Assembly: GCF_000973725.1 (NCBI RefSeq)
Contig: NZ_CP009621.1
Location: 5,263,001 to 5,327,000, forward strand
Length of the DNA: 64,000 bases
Source: Pontibacter korlensis
GTDB taxonomy: Bacteria; Bacteroidota; Bacteroidia; Cytophagales; Hymenobacteraceae
Reading direction: 5' to 3'
Shown: piece after piece, positions 7,942 through 16,836 of the stretch
Layout: every line of letters starts with the position of its first letter
Numbering within the stretch: the stretch's first letter is position 1
Notes under the pieces: model-generated
Database searches by the model: none
Told to the model about the DNA's origin: nothing
The model's input: only the letters and a program-made list of their open reading frames with translations
Translations under genes and position numbers: made by a program

Positions 7942-9306
7942 TCATTTGCACAGCACCAAAGAAGCATTTCGTGTTCTTTGTTCGTGACACACCACCACTG
8001 TACGTACGGGTCTCGTATACAGCGGTTCGTTAAGTTGTGGAGCTACTTTCCTGTAGTAGTTGAGCAATGATTCGTATCCCCTACGGACGAGCCTTTTCAC
8101 CGTTACCGTCGTTATCAGGATGGGGCTTTGAGCCACTGCCCAGCCTCCTTTCCTGGTTCTGCTCCAGGCATATGCTTGGCCTTTTGGAACACCCAGCCGA
8201 ATCAGGTTTTTCCTTTTCCGTTCCATTCGTTTCCAGTCATGCCAGATGCAATGTCTAAGCCTGTTGCGTATCCAACTGTCGACTTCTTTGAGCTTACCCT
8301 GTATACTTGCCAATCGGAAGTAGTGGACCCAGCCTCGCTGCGCCTCTTTCAGCTCCCGGACACGCTCATCGAAAGCACTTGGCGTGGTTTTGCGGGTGAT
8401 AGCCTTCAGCTTTTGTTTCAGCCTTGCCCACCCCTTCTTTGCCACCACCAGCTGATAGCGGCCCCTGTCGCCCTTCTTGTAGGTAGGCACGAACCCGTGG
8501 CCCAATAGCTGGAAATCCACAGGCCGCCTGATGCCCGACTTCTCCCTGTTGATGGGCAGCTTCAGCCTGTCCCGCAGGTACAGGAATAGAGCGTTGCCTA
8601 CCTTTCGGGCAGTATCTTCACTGTTTGTGTAGACACTGAAGTCGTCGGCATAGCGCACGTAGCGCAGCCCCTGCCTTTCCAGCTCCTTGTCCAGCTCGTG
8701 GAGCAGGACGTTGGAGAGCAGCGGCGAGAGCGGGCTTCCCTGCGGCACCCCTTTCCGGCGTTTGGCCAGTTTCCCTTTAATGAGGATGGGAGCCCGGAGC
8801 CATTTGCGGATGAGGCGCAGGGTGAGGGGGCATTTCACCTTCCGGTATAGCAGTTGCAAAAGCAGGCAGTGGTCCACCTCGTCAAAGAAGTTCTGAAGGT
8901 CTATATCAACAATGTGCTGGTAGCCTTCGTGGATGTACTTGTGTGCCTGCTGCACTGCCTGGTGGGCGTTGCGGTTGGGGCGGAAGCCGTAGCTGTGCTC
9001 GGTGAACTCCAGCTCAAAGAGCGGGCTTAGCACCTGGTTTACCGCCTGTTGCAGCACCCGGTCGGTGACGGTGGGAATGCCCAGCAGGCGATTCTTGCCG
9101 TTGCTCTTGGGTATCTCTACCCCCAGGATAGGAGAAGGCAGGTACCTGCCGTTGCGGATGGCGGTGGCGATGGCGTCCCTGTTTTGTTTCAGGTGCAAAG
9201 CCAGCTGCTCTACGGGCATACCGTCCACGCCAGCCGAACCTTTGTTGGCTACTACGTGTGCGTATGCTTTGAGCATGTTGCCCCGGTGGAGTACCTTCTC
9301 TGTCAT
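7942..9306 (-). CDS. ltrA: Group II intron reverse transcriptase/maturase (intron B)
   Basis: This is a second, distinct intron-encoded reverse transcriptase of about 454 residues. Blocks seen are NKGSAGVDGMPVEQL, VEIPKSNGKNRLLGIPTV, YGFRPNRNAHQAV, VDIDLQNFFDEVDHCLL, GVPQGSPLSPLLSNVLLH and RYADDFSVYT, with a maturase domain GWVHYFRLASIQGKLKEVD. No HNH module follows. The start is ATG 9304-9306 (MTEKVLHRGNMLKAY); the longer open frame upstream adds 25 residues that belong to intron RNA. The last residues (PLYTRPVRTVVVC) are translated straight through the intron's domain V, so the C-terminus is part of the ribozyme. Similarity to intron A's protein is only at family level, so these are not recent duplicates. 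Confidence 0.9.
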   Translation of the reverse strand: MTEKVLHRGNMLKAYAHVVANKGSAGVDGMPVEQLALHLKQNRDAIATAIRNGRYLPSPILGVEIPKSNGKNRLLGIPTVTDRVLQQAVNQVLSPLFELEFTEHSYGFRPNRNAHQAVQQAHKYIHEGYQHIVDIDLQNFFDEVDHCLLLQLLYRKVKCPLTLRLIRKWLRAPILIKGKLAKRRKGVPQGSPLSPLLSNVLLHELDKELERQGLRYVRYADDFSVYTNSEDTARKVGNALFLYLRDRLKLPINREKSGIRRPVDFQLLGHGFVPTYKKGDRGRYQLVVAKKGWARLKQKLKAITRKTTPSAFDERVRELKEAQRGWVHYFRLASIQGKLKEVDSWIRNRLRHCIWHDWKRMERKRKNLIRLGVPKGQAYAWSRTRKGGWAVAQSPILITTVTVKRLVRRGYESLLNYYRKVAPQLNEPLYTRPVRTVVVCHEQRTRNASLVLCK

Positions 9307-9784
9307 CTTTACTACTTTTACTGTAATCTCTGCCCCGCTTAAGGCAAGGCTGGCTAAGCCTCCTTGCCGAATTAAGGGCAACCTAACGTTCGGCCCTTCA
9401 GCAGGTTGTGAGACCTCCGGGTGCTTCCCGGCTCGTTACCTCTACCTACTATGGCCTCTGCTGACTTCTCCCTGTGTTCACGACACCGGGAGACCTCCCC
9501 AGGTAAGAGCACATTCCTTCCTCCGATTCCTGCTGCATCTACACAAAGCCGTTTGCCCGTCAGGGGCATCGCAAAGGGGTGCTTGCTTACCCACGACTTC
9601 CTGCCTCTTATGCAGTTTCTGTCCGTCAGTACCGGATTTTGCAGTCCCGCTTTCTTCACTGCACGCCTCACGGCCGGCCAGCTTGCGGCTTGCTAACAGG
9701 CTTCACCAACTCGCCTGCAAGGGACTTGCACCCTCTGGAATAATTTGATACCTTCAGTATCAGGTGCCCATACTGGGCGCACAC
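7944..9784 (-). mobile_element. Group II intron B
   Basis: The minus strand has a textbook 5' end, GTGTGCGCCCAGTATGGGC, at 9784. A leader with GAGGGTGCAAGTCCC follows, then the reverse transcriptase, domain V at 7994-8027, and a domain VI stem (CAAAGAA/TTCTTTG) at 7957-7980. The 3' end should fall a few bases after domain VI; an AT at about 7944 is the best candidate but is not certain. The 5' exon junction lies 64 bases upstream of the MORN lipoprotein, in intergenic DNA. Confidence 0.8.
7994..8027 (-). ncRNA. Group II intron B domain V
   Basis: The minus-strand hairpin pairs ACCGCTGTATACG with CCGTACGTACAGTGGT around an AGAC loop. It lies inside the coding sequence for the last 15-30 residues of the intron B protein. 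Confidence 0.8.
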
Positions 9785-9848
9785 CACACCTTTACGGTAG
9801 CTGCACCACCGCAAAGCCAAACCCATTGGGGCGCATTAGAACAATAGA

Positions 9849-10646
9849 ATGAGAATATTTATACCCTTATTAGTCTTTCTTCTTATAGGCTGTCAGCAGG
9901 CAGAACAAGAGCTTACCATTGAAGAGCGAGAAGGTTTAATGTATGTTATAGGTTCCGATAGTCTCTTTGCTGGTTTGAGGACGGAATACTTTGATAACGG
10001 AAATATAGCTTTTCGTTCGCCATACAAAGATGGATTGATGAATGGTAAAACTATCTGGTGGCATGAGAACGGTCAGAGGAGCTCTGAAGGTATGATGAGC
10101 AAAGGGAAGAAAGAAGGAGTATGGACAGAGTGGGATGAGAATGGAAATATAACCGCTGTTGGCATATTTCAGAATAACCTACTAAATGGCAAGTATCAAG
10201 AGCTGCATCCTAATGGTGCTGTAGCTGCAGAAGGAATAAAGAAAGACGGTAAGTCTGTTGGCTTGTATAAAGTCTATGATGAAAGCGGCAGGTTAGAGAA
10301 TGAGATGATGTTCAATGAGAATGGCCTACCTCATGGAGAGTCTAAATCCTACTTCCTGAATGGGCAACTTCATGAACACATTCAGCATGTGGAGGGAGAA
10401 AAGCATGGTGAGGTAAAAACCTATTACGAAAGTGGCAAACTTCATACGCATGGCAAATACAAAAATGGCAAGCTTGACGGAAAGCTGTTGGTTTACCACG
10501 AGAATGGCCAGCTGAATGCTGAAACTTATCATGAACTGGGAAGCAGAGAGGGTAAGTGGAAATACTTTACAACGTCTGGTAAATTAGTTGAAGAACGGGT
10601 TTATAAAGACAGTACGTTGATAGAAACTGTAGATTACAGAAAATAA
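9849..10646 (+). CDS. MORN-repeat (YwqK-like) lipoprotein
   Basis: This 265-residue exported protein starts with a lipoprotein signal (LVFLLIGC, Cys15). It then consists of about eight repeats of the MORN_2/YwqK type, each roughly 23 residues with a core like YHENGQL, WDENGNI, YESGKLH or YFLNGQLH followed by G-x-W/Y. Such proteins are often annotated as antitoxins because YwqK is an immunity protein, but no toxin partner is visible here. The more cautious reading is a surface or periplasmic repeat protein of unknown partner. It is AT-rich and flanked by group II intron B and a palindromic repeat, like the other lipoproteins of this zone. Confidence 0.8.
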   Translation: MRIFIPLLVFLLIGCQQAEQELTIEEREGLMYVIGSDSLFAGLRTEYFDNGNIAFRSPYKDGLMNGKTIWWHENGQRSSEGMMSKGKKEGVWTEWDENGNITAVGIFQNNLLNGKYQELHPNGAVAAEGIKKDGKSVGLYKVYDESGRLENEMMFNENGLPHGESKSYFLNGQLHEHIQHVEGEKHGEVKTYYESGKLHTHGKYKNGKLDGKLLVYHENGQLNAETYHELGSREGKWKYFTTSGKLVEERVYKDSTLIETVDYRK

Positions 10647-10719
10647 CGAACCCCAACCATGCGCAGCTTTTATGCTCGGCTACGCCTCACCCATCGGCTG
10701 CACCAGTACGTTGTTAGGA
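10644..10719. repeat. Imperfect intergenic palindrome 1
   Basis: This starts within bases of the MORN gene's stop. The ends TAACGAAC and GTTGTTA and the inner TGCGCAGC/GGCTGCACC are roughly complementary. The loop contains CTCGGCTACGCCTCACCC, whose core CGGCTAYGCCTC recurs in palindrome 2 at 11036-11049. Confidence 0.6.
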
Positions 10720-10720
10720 A

Positions 10721-10989
10721 ATGGCAAGTATAGAATTTGGAAGTACAATTAGGCATTACTATAACCCAATAAAAGACTCTTAACCGTTAAGGGAATTAGT
10801 AGAAGAATAGATTGATACAGCTTCTTATGGGGAATTGTGTTTGTATTGGCAGGTGTAATAATGTTACTGATGTGATATCAAGGGAGTAGCAAAGATGATA
10901 GCTGGCTTGACATAGGAAATGCCCGACTAATATCTGGTGGGTTTTTTGGAATCGTAATGGGCTTATATTTTATCATTAGTTCGCTATAA
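10721..10989 (+). pseudogene. Decayed small membrane protein
   Basis: A frame opens MASIEFGSTIRHYYNP at 10721 and stops after KDS. A one-base shift then restores coding with SRRID, stop, YSFLWGIVFVLAGVIMLLM, stop, YQGSSKDDSWLDIGN and a second hydrophobic stretch SGGFFGIVMGLYFIISSL ending at TAA 10987-10989. The intact protein would have been about 89 residues with two membrane helices. Both internal stops are TGA and sit where Trp (TGG) would be plausible. I do not recognise the family. It lies between the two palindromes. Confidence 0.55.
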
Positions 10990-11009
10990 GAAAAGATAGA
11001 ACATCTTCT

Positions 11010-11075
11010 ACCAACGGTTAGCACATAAGCCAAGCTTCGGCTATGCCTCGCTCGTTTTATGTGCTAACCGTTGGT
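11010..11075. repeat. 19-bp perfect intergenic palindrome 2
   Basis: The arm ACCAACGGTTAGCACATAA (11010-11028) is exactly complementary to 11057-11075. The loop carries CTTCGGCTATGCCTCGCTCG, sharing the CGGCTAYGCCTC core with palindrome 1 while the arms differ. A third, truncated relative may begin at CACCAACACTGCATAACGG near 11618. Confidence 0.8.
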
Positions 11076-11131
11076 GGCAATCGTAGAAATACCCGGTAAA
11101 CAAGAATTATTAACTAAAAATCATCGATGCT

Positions 11132-11605
11132 ATGAAAAATTTAGTGAGTTTATTTTTATTGGGATTTATTGGCTTGTCTATCTTCAGTTGCAACGAAAAG
11201 GAGGTAGATATAGAGCAAGAGAAAAAGAATTTGATGCAAGCAAGCAGAGAATGGGCTGCATCAGCAAAATCTAAAAATCTTGAAAAGACCTTAGACTATT
11301 GGGCCGACGATGCTGTTATCATTTCTGCAGGAGAACCAGAATTAAGAGGGAAAGAAGCTATCCGGGGAATGGTGCAAGGAAGCTTTCAAGATCCTAGTTT
11401 TGAAATAAATTGGGAGCCGGAAAGGGCTGAAATTTCGAAAAGTGGCGATATGGGATATTTACTGGAAAACTCTACAGTATCTTTTAAAGATTCCACAGGT
11501 AAAGTGATGTCTCAACAACTTAGATCAGTGACGATTTGGAAAAAGCAAGATGACGGCACCTGGAAGAATGTTGTAGATATTATGAGCCCAAAGGCGCCTA
11601 AATAA
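11132..11605 (+). CDS. SnoaL/DUF4440-like lipoprotein
   Basis: This 157-residue protein has a lipoprotein signal peptide ending GLSIFSC (Cys20). The mature part has an NTF2-like fold pattern: a first helix (QASREWAASAKSKNLEKTLDYWADDAVIIS, seen in two parts), then LRGKEAIRGMV, and beta strands ending in RSVTIWKKQDDGTWKNVVDIMS. This is the signature of DUF4440/SnoaL-like proteins, small pockets that bind or convert small molecules. Length is normal. Here it is predicted to be membrane-anchored and exported. It stands alone between repeats, and its ligand is unknown. Confidence 0.8.
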   Translation: MKNLVSLFLLGFIGLSIFSCNEKEVDIEQEKKNLMQASREWAASAKSKNLEKTLDYWADDAVIISAGEPELRGKEAIRGMVQGSFQDPSFEINWEPERAEISKSGDMGYLLENSTVSFKDSTGKVMSQQLRSVTIWKKQDDGTWKNVVDIMSPKAPK

Positions 11606-11710
11606 AAAAAGCCAGCCACCAACACTGCATAACGGCAATGCCTGCATTTTACTTCTTTAGAGGCTACTCAGGTAAATAAAATGTATGTTTCTGTATTGGC
11701 TTCTCATTAG

Positions 11711-12151
11711 CTTGGAAACACTGGCCGTGATGAAGAGCTGGAGGAAGCTTTGGCACATGAGCGGGAGATACTAAAAAACACTGAGGCGCATAGGTGCACC
11801 ATACATATAGAGGGGCAACAATTTACAGGAAACTACCTGCTGGTGGAGATAATGAACATCAAGCTTGCCGGCCCAAACATGGACCTGGCACCTGATGCCG
11901 ACCCTGGAGATGGGCAGCTGGATGTGGTGCTGATGCGGGAGGACGAGCGGGAGGAATTTGACGTCTACCTCGCCGACTGTATAAGGGGCGAAGGAAATGC
12001 GGAGCAGTGGCAGGTGCGACGTTTGAAGGAAGTTCAGGTGGAGTGGAGCGGCAGGCACTTCCATGTGGATGACCAAGTGTATGAGGGGGATGCTCCTGTG
12101 AGCGTTAGCATCAGTGTCATTCCAAAAGGCTTAGCGTTTCTGGCACCATAG
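11711..12151 (+). pseudogene. C-terminal fragment of a YegS/diacylglycerol-kinase-like lipid kinase
   Basis: The readable frame (about 146 residues, opening LGNTGRDEELEEALAHERE) contains YLLVEIMNIKLAGPNMDLAP and DADPGDGQLDVVLM. These are the C-terminal domain blocks of YegS/Rv2252/BmrU-type lipid kinases. The catalytic N-terminal half with GGDGT, about 150 residues, is missing, and a TAG closes the frame just upstream at 11708-11710. No ATG is available; the only start-like codon is a TTG at 11750. It is most likely a truncated remnant rather than a working kinase. Confidence 0.75.
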
Positions 12152-12740
12152 CACAGGAGGCACCAAGGCAGCAAAGCATCCGTATTTATGCCTACCTCCT
12201 GCGGTAGAGGTACTGTTTTCCAAGAGAAACACTGAAATACAGCTTCAAGGCTTTGATGATGGTTCTTTGCCTGCATACTTTGCTGAATATCAGTATGTTT
12301 GCCTTCTGCTATGGAAAGAAAGAGTGCACCTGATACAGTCAGGAACAAGTTGGGAATAAAGCTGAGCAGTACGCAGGCCAGAGAGTTCTACACCCTACTT
12401 ATAGGAAAGCTTGACAGCTAGTCGGCCTGACGCAGACTCCAAAACTGGTGCACCGGTATTGGATAGCGCCAGAGGCGGCACCGGCTCGTGGTGCATTATA
12501 CTTACTCGAGAAAGCTTTTTTCTGCTATGGCTGACTACAGAAAGTATGCCCCCCATGCTTTCTCATGCTACGTTACGCCAATCTACCAGTCCTGCTTTGA
12601 ACGCTTCCTACAGACAAAACTTTCCCTCCTGTCACCTTCATACATGATTCTAGGCTAGGGAAACTGCTAAACATAAACCCTTCTGCCTAATCTCCGTTTT
12701 CCTTAAGGTACCCTGCTGACTTTCTTTACACCATAACACT
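12152..12740. other. Mostly gene-free stretch with one possible 36-residue frame
   Basis: No gene of normal length is evident. A short plus-strand frame at 12311-12421 (MERKSAPDTVRNKLGIKLSS, ending FYTLLIGKLDS) has plausible composition but no recognised family and could be a remnant. I see no RNA gene. Confidence 0.4.
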
Positions 12741-13862
12741 ATGGCAACAAACCAAAACACCTCCGCCGCAACTAGCGGCAATAATAAAGACATGCCAATC
12801 GTATTGGTAACGGGCAGCAGCGGATTGATTGGCTCTCACCTGACAGCACAACTGCAGGACAAGTACCAGGTCATCGGGCTGGACAAGGTTGGCGACCCCA
12901 CGCCTTCGCCCAAAGTGGAGAACATCAACTTCGACATTACCTCCGAGGAAAGTATAGCCAAGGCACTGGAGCGGGTAAAGAATGCCTATGGCGACCGCAT
13001 CGCCTCTGTCATTCACCTAGCCGCCTACTATGATTTTTCGGGTGCGCCCAGTCCGCTGTATGAGGAGGTGACCGTGAAGGGAACGCAGAAATTTCTGAAG
13101 GCGCTGCAAAAGTATAAGGTGGATCAGTTCGTGTTTTCCAGCACCAACCTCATCTATAAACCAACCGAGCCGGGCCAGAAAATAGCCGAGGACTGCCCCC
13201 TGCAGCCAAACTGGGATTATCCTGAATCAAAAGTAGATACGGAGGAAATTATCCGCGAGGAAAGGAAAGGCATACCGGCCGTTATCCTGCGCCTCGCGGG
13301 CGTTTACGACGAGCAGGGGGACTCCATTCCCATCGTCCACCAAATTCAGCGCATCTATGAGAAGGATTTCACCAGCCACCTCTTCTCAGGCGATACCTCG
13401 CACGGCAATGTTTTCCTGCACCTCGAAGACCTGATAGACGCATTGTTAAAAACCGTGGAGAAGCGGAACGAACTGCCCGAAGAGATTTACATCAACATAG
13501 GAGAGCCCGAAACGCCGAGCTATCTAGCTATACAGGATACAATAGGCCTGCAACTATATGGCGAGGAATGGACCACGCTGGAAATACCCAAACCAGTGGC
13601 CAAGGCTGGCGCCTGGATCCGAAACCAAGTGGGCGACCCATTCATTAAGCCCTGGATGATCGATCGCTCCGATGAACACTACGAACTCGACATTTCCCGC
13701 GCCAGAGACCTCCTCGGCTGGCAGCCCCAGCACAAGATCCTGGACACTATCCCCGCTATGATTCAGAATCTGAAAGCCGACCCGGTGGCCTGGTACAAGA
13801 AAAACAAACTGGACCCCTCCAGCATTGAAGGCAAAAAACAGGAACAGGAAAAATCGGATTAG
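12741..13862 (+). CDS. Extended-SDR NAD(P)-dependent epimerase/dehydratase
   Basis: This 373-residue protein is a member of the extended short-chain dehydrogenase family. A Rossmann nucleotide-binding motif VLVTGSSGLIGSHL lies near residues 21-34, a conserved IHLAAYYDFS near 91, and the active-site YPESK at Tyr160/Lys164. RLAGVYDEQGDS and VFLHLEDLIDALL complete the epimerase pattern. An 18-residue polar leader precedes the fold, and the C-terminal 20 residues are charged. A nucleotide-sugar or similar substrate is likely but cannot be named. It faces the same way as the pyruvate dehydrogenase genes, about 280 bases upstream of aceE, with a repeat element between, so a shared transcript is uncertain. 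Confidence 0.88.
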   Translation: MATNQNTSAATSGNNKDMPIVLVTGSSGLIGSHLTAQLQDKYQVIGLDKVGDPTPSPKVENINFDITSEESIAKALERVKNAYGDRIASVIHLAAYYDFSGAPSPLYEEVTVKGTQKFLKALQKYKVDQFVFSSTNLIYKPTEPGQKIAEDCPLQPNWDYPESKVDTEEIIREERKGIPAVILRLAGVYDEQGDSIPIVHQIQRIYEKDFTSHLFSGDTSHGNVFLHLEDLIDALLKTVEKRNELPEEIYINIGEPETPSYLAIQDTIGLQLYGEEWTTLEIPKPVAKAGAWIRNQVGDPFIKPWMIDRSDEHYELDISRARDLLGWQPQHKILDTIPAMIQNLKADPVAWYKKNKLDPSSIEGKKQEQEKSD

Positions 13863-13902
13863 AAGGTCTTTAGAAGTTTCTATTGCTGAGCGACCACGCA
13901 TA

Positions 13903-14040
13903 CCGCAAGTTTGAGCAAGGCGTAATTTGTGGCTTTCTGTGAGGCCAGTTTGTAACTGGCCTTATCTGAGATTATACTTTCGCCAGTTGCAAACTGACTA
14001 TTATGTCGAACCACAAGTTACGCTTTGCTCAAACTTGCGG
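13903..14040. repeat. MITE-like element with 30-bp inverted repeats
   Basis: The end CCGCAAGTTTGAGCAAGGCG (13903 on) pairs with the end at 14011-14040 over 30 bases with two mismatches. The 138-bp unit contains an inner palindrome GGCCAGTTTGTAACTGGCC and no gene. It sits between the epimerase and aceE. Confidence 0.8.
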
Positions 14041-14141
14041 TTGCGGCATGAGAAGTACGAGCTGCAAACTCGCGCCAACATTAAAATTCTCTTCTTCCAT
14101 ACTCACCCTACCCCTTACAAACCCCACGAAAACAAGTTAAA

Positions 14142-16811
14142 ATGGCAAAAGATAAAAAGAATGAAGCGGCGGAAAAAGAAAACCAGGAGTGGCTCGACTC
14201 GCTGCGCTGGGTACTGAAGAACGAGTCGGAGGAGCGGGCACGGGAGTTGTTGCGCCTGCTGCAAAACGAGGCCGAAAAACAAGGCATTACGGTTTCGCAG
14301 ACTTTCCACACGCCGTATATCAACACCATACCTACCCAACAAGACGCAGATTACCCTGGTAACCTGGAGCTGGAGGAAAAGCTGTTGGGCCTCATCCGCT
14401 GGAACGCCATGGCCATGGTGGTGCGGGCAAACCAGGAGTCGGAAGGCATCGGCGGCCATATCTCCACCTATGCCTCCATCGCCAGTTTATGGGAGGTTGG
14501 GTTTAACCACTTTTTTAAGGGCGACAACAAAGGCGCGGCTGATGTGGTATACTTTCAAGGCCACGCTTCCCCCGGCGTCTATGCCCGCGCTTTTCTGGAG
14601 GGCAGGCTGACGGAGAAACAGCTGGAGAATTTCAGGCGGGAGTTGAAAACTGAGGGCGGCCTCCCCTCCTATCCGCACCCGCGCCTGATGCCGGATTTCT
14701 GGCTGCACCCCACCGTGTCCATGGGCTTGGCGCCTATTACGGCTATTTACCAGGCGCGCTTCAATAAATACCTTTACAAGCGCGGCATCCTCAAAGAAAA
14801 CAAACAGAAAGTATGGGCTTTCCTGGGCGATGGCGAAATGGACGAACCAGAGGCCATTGGGGCTATTCCAGTGGCTGCCCGTGACAAGCTCGACAACCTC
14901 ATCTTCGTCATCGACTGCAACCTGCAGCGCCTCGACGGGCCTGTACGGGGCAATGGCAAGGTGATTCAGGAGCTGGAGGCGCTGTTTAAGGGCGCAGGCT
15001 GGAACGTCATCAAAGTGCTCTGGGGAAGCGACTGGGACCCGCTGTTCGAGAAGGATACAAACGGCAAACTGGTGAAGCTACTGAATGAACTGCCGGACGG
15101 GCAGTTGCAGAAGTATGCCTACGAGGGCGGCGAGTATATGCGGGAGGATTTGTTCGGCAAAGACGAGAAGCTAAAGGAGCTGGTAAAAGATCTTTCCGAC
15201 GAAGAGCTGAAAAACCTGAGGCGAGGCGGCCACGACCCTGTGAAGATATACAGCGCCTACCAGGCCGCCAGCACGCACGAAGGGCAGCCCACCATCATAC
15301 TTGCCCAAACTATAAAAGGCTATGGCCAAGGCACGGCGGGCGAGGCCAGCAATGTCAGCCACAAACAAAAAAAGTTCAAAAGCGAGGCGCTGAAGCATTT
15401 CCGCGACTTCTTTCAGGTGCCTGTTTCGGATGAGGAGCTGGACAAGGTGCCGTTTATCAAACCCGACGAGGACAGCGAGGTAATGAAATACCTGCGCAGC
15501 AAAAGAGAAGAAGCGGGCGGCTTTATACCGCGCCGCCAGGACAAAAGCGAGCCGCTCAAAAACCCTGACGATGCTATTTTCAAAAACTTTTTCGAAGGCT
15601 CCGGCGACGACGAGGTGGCCACTACCATGGTAATGGTGCAGATTCTGAGCCAGTTGTTCGACGACGAGAACTTGGGCCAGCGCATCGTGCCCATCATCCC
15701 CGACGAGTCGCGCACCTTCGGTATGGAGTCGCTGTTCCGGAAGATAGGCATTTACGCGCCGGGGGGGCAGCAATATGAACCAGTAGACAAAGACAGCCTT
15801 TTATACTATAAAGAGTCAGAAGACGGGGCCATACTCGAAGAGGGCATCACCGAGGCAGGTTGCATGAGCTCTTTTATTGCGGCTGGTACCAGCTACTTGG
15901 TTCACGGCATCAGCACCATACCGTTTTTCTTTTTTTACTCGATGTTCGGCTTTCAGCGGGTCGGGGATTTGATTTGGGCGGCTGCCGATGCGGGGGCCAA
16001 GGGCTTTCTGGTCGGTGGCATCTCGGGGCGCACCAGCCTGCCGGGCGAGGGACTGCAGCACCAGGACGGGCAAAGCCATATATACGCCCTCGCCTTTCCG
16101 ACGCTCATGGCCTACGACCCCGCCTTTGCCTATGAGGTAGCCGTGATTGTGCAGGACGGCATCCGGCGCATGTACTTCGAAAAAGAAACTGTTTTCTACT
16201 ACATCACCGTCAGCAACGCCACCTACAAAATGCCACCCATGCCCGAGAACAACCGCGAGGGCATCCTGAAAGGCATGTACCGGTTCAAGGTTTCCTCTGA
16301 TGAAGAGAAAGGCCGCAAAGCCCACCTGTTTGGGAGCGGCGCGATCATGACGGAGGTGCTCAAAGCCGCCGAGTTGCTTGAGAAAGACTATGATGTGCCT
16401 GCAGACGTGTGGAGCGTCACCAGCTACAAAACGCTCTACGACAACGCCATCGACACCGAACGAAAGAACCGCCTGAAGGCGAAACCCAACGACAGAGAGC
16501 CGAACTATATACAGCAATGCCTGCAGGACAAAAAAGGCGCGTTTGTGGCGGTATCTGATTACCTCAAGGCCCTGCCCGAGTTGGTGGCGCAATGGTTTCC
16601 AAAAAAACTCACCACCCTGGGTACCGACGGCTTTGGCCGCAGCGATGAGCGGGAGGCGCTACGTGATTTCTTTGAGGTCGATTACCGCCACATCGCCTTC
16701 GCCGCCCTGTATGGGTTGGCAGCGCAGGGCGAGTTGAAAGCGGAAGAACTCCAAAGGGCAGCCGAAGATTTGGGCATCAACCCGGACAAAAACAACCCCA
16801 GAACCTCCTGA
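14142..16811 (+). CDS. aceE: Pyruvate dehydrogenase E1, single-chain type
   Basis: This thiamine-diphosphate enzyme decarboxylates pyruvate and acetylates the lipoyl group of E2. At 889 residues it matches the homodimeric AceE form rather than the split alpha/beta E1. Landmarks are ESEGIGGHISTYASIASLWE, YFQGHASPGVYARAF, the diphosphate-binding FLGDGEMDEPEAIGAI with DCNLQRLDGPVRGNGKVIQE, then TIKGYGQGTAGEASNVSHKQ, IPDESRTFGMESLFRKIGIY and GISGRTSLPGEGLQHQDGQS. It starts at ATG 14142 (MAKDKKNEAAEKENQEW). E2 follows 25 bases later and E3 about 250 bases after that, so the three genes form one pyruvate dehydrogenase operon. The gene is intact. Confidence 0.95.
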   Translation: MAKDKKNEAAEKENQEWLDSLRWVLKNESEERARELLRLLQNEAEKQGITVSQTFHTPYINTIPTQQDADYPGNLELEEKLLGLIRWNAMAMVVRANQESEGIGGHISTYASIASLWEVGFNHFFKGDNKGAADVVYFQGHASPGVYARAFLEGRLTEKQLENFRRELKTEGGLPSYPHPRLMPDFWLHPTVSMGLAPITAIYQARFNKYLYKRGILKENKQKVWAFLGDGEMDEPEAIGAIPVAARDKLDNLIFVIDCNLQRLDGPVRGNGKVIQELEALFKGAGWNVIKVLWGSDWDPLFEKDTNGKLVKLLNELPDGQLQKYAYEGGEYMREDLFGKDEKLKELVKDLSDEELKNLRRGGHDPVKIYSAYQAASTHEGQPTIILAQTIKGYGQGTAGEASNVSHKQKKFKSEALKHFRDFFQVPVSDEELDKVPFIKPDEDSEVMKYLRSKREEAGGFIPRRQDKSEPLKNPDDAIFKNFFEGSGDDEVATTMVMVQILSQLFDDENLGQRIVPIIPDESRTFGMESLFRKIGIYAPGGQQYEPVDKDSLLYYKESEDGAILEEGITEAGCMSSFIAAGTSYLVHGISTIPFFFFYSMFGFQRVGDLIWAAADAGAKGFLVGGISGRTSLPGEGLQHQDGQSHIYALAFPTLMAYDPAFAYEVAVIVQDGIRRMYFEKETVFYYITVSNATYKMPPMPENNREGILKGMYRFKVSSDEEKGRKAHLFGSGAIMTEVLKAAELLEKDYDVPADVWSVTSYKTLYDNAIDTERKNRLKAKPNDREPNYIQQCLQDKKGAFVAVSDYLKALPELVAQWFPKKLTTLGTDGFGRSDEREALRDFFEVDYRHIAFAALYGLAAQGELKAEELQRAAEDLGINPDKNNPRTS

Positions 16812-16836
16812 TCAGATATTTTAAACAAAGCAAAAC

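Noticed and set aside
6210..9306. Retron or defence-type reverse transcriptases
   Set aside because: Both proteins carry maturase domains, and each has a proper group II domain V and VI next to it.
10644..11075. Integron cassette array with attC sites
   Set aside because: The palindromes lack clear GTTRRRY/RYYYAAC pairs in the right places, and no tyrosine integrase is visible.
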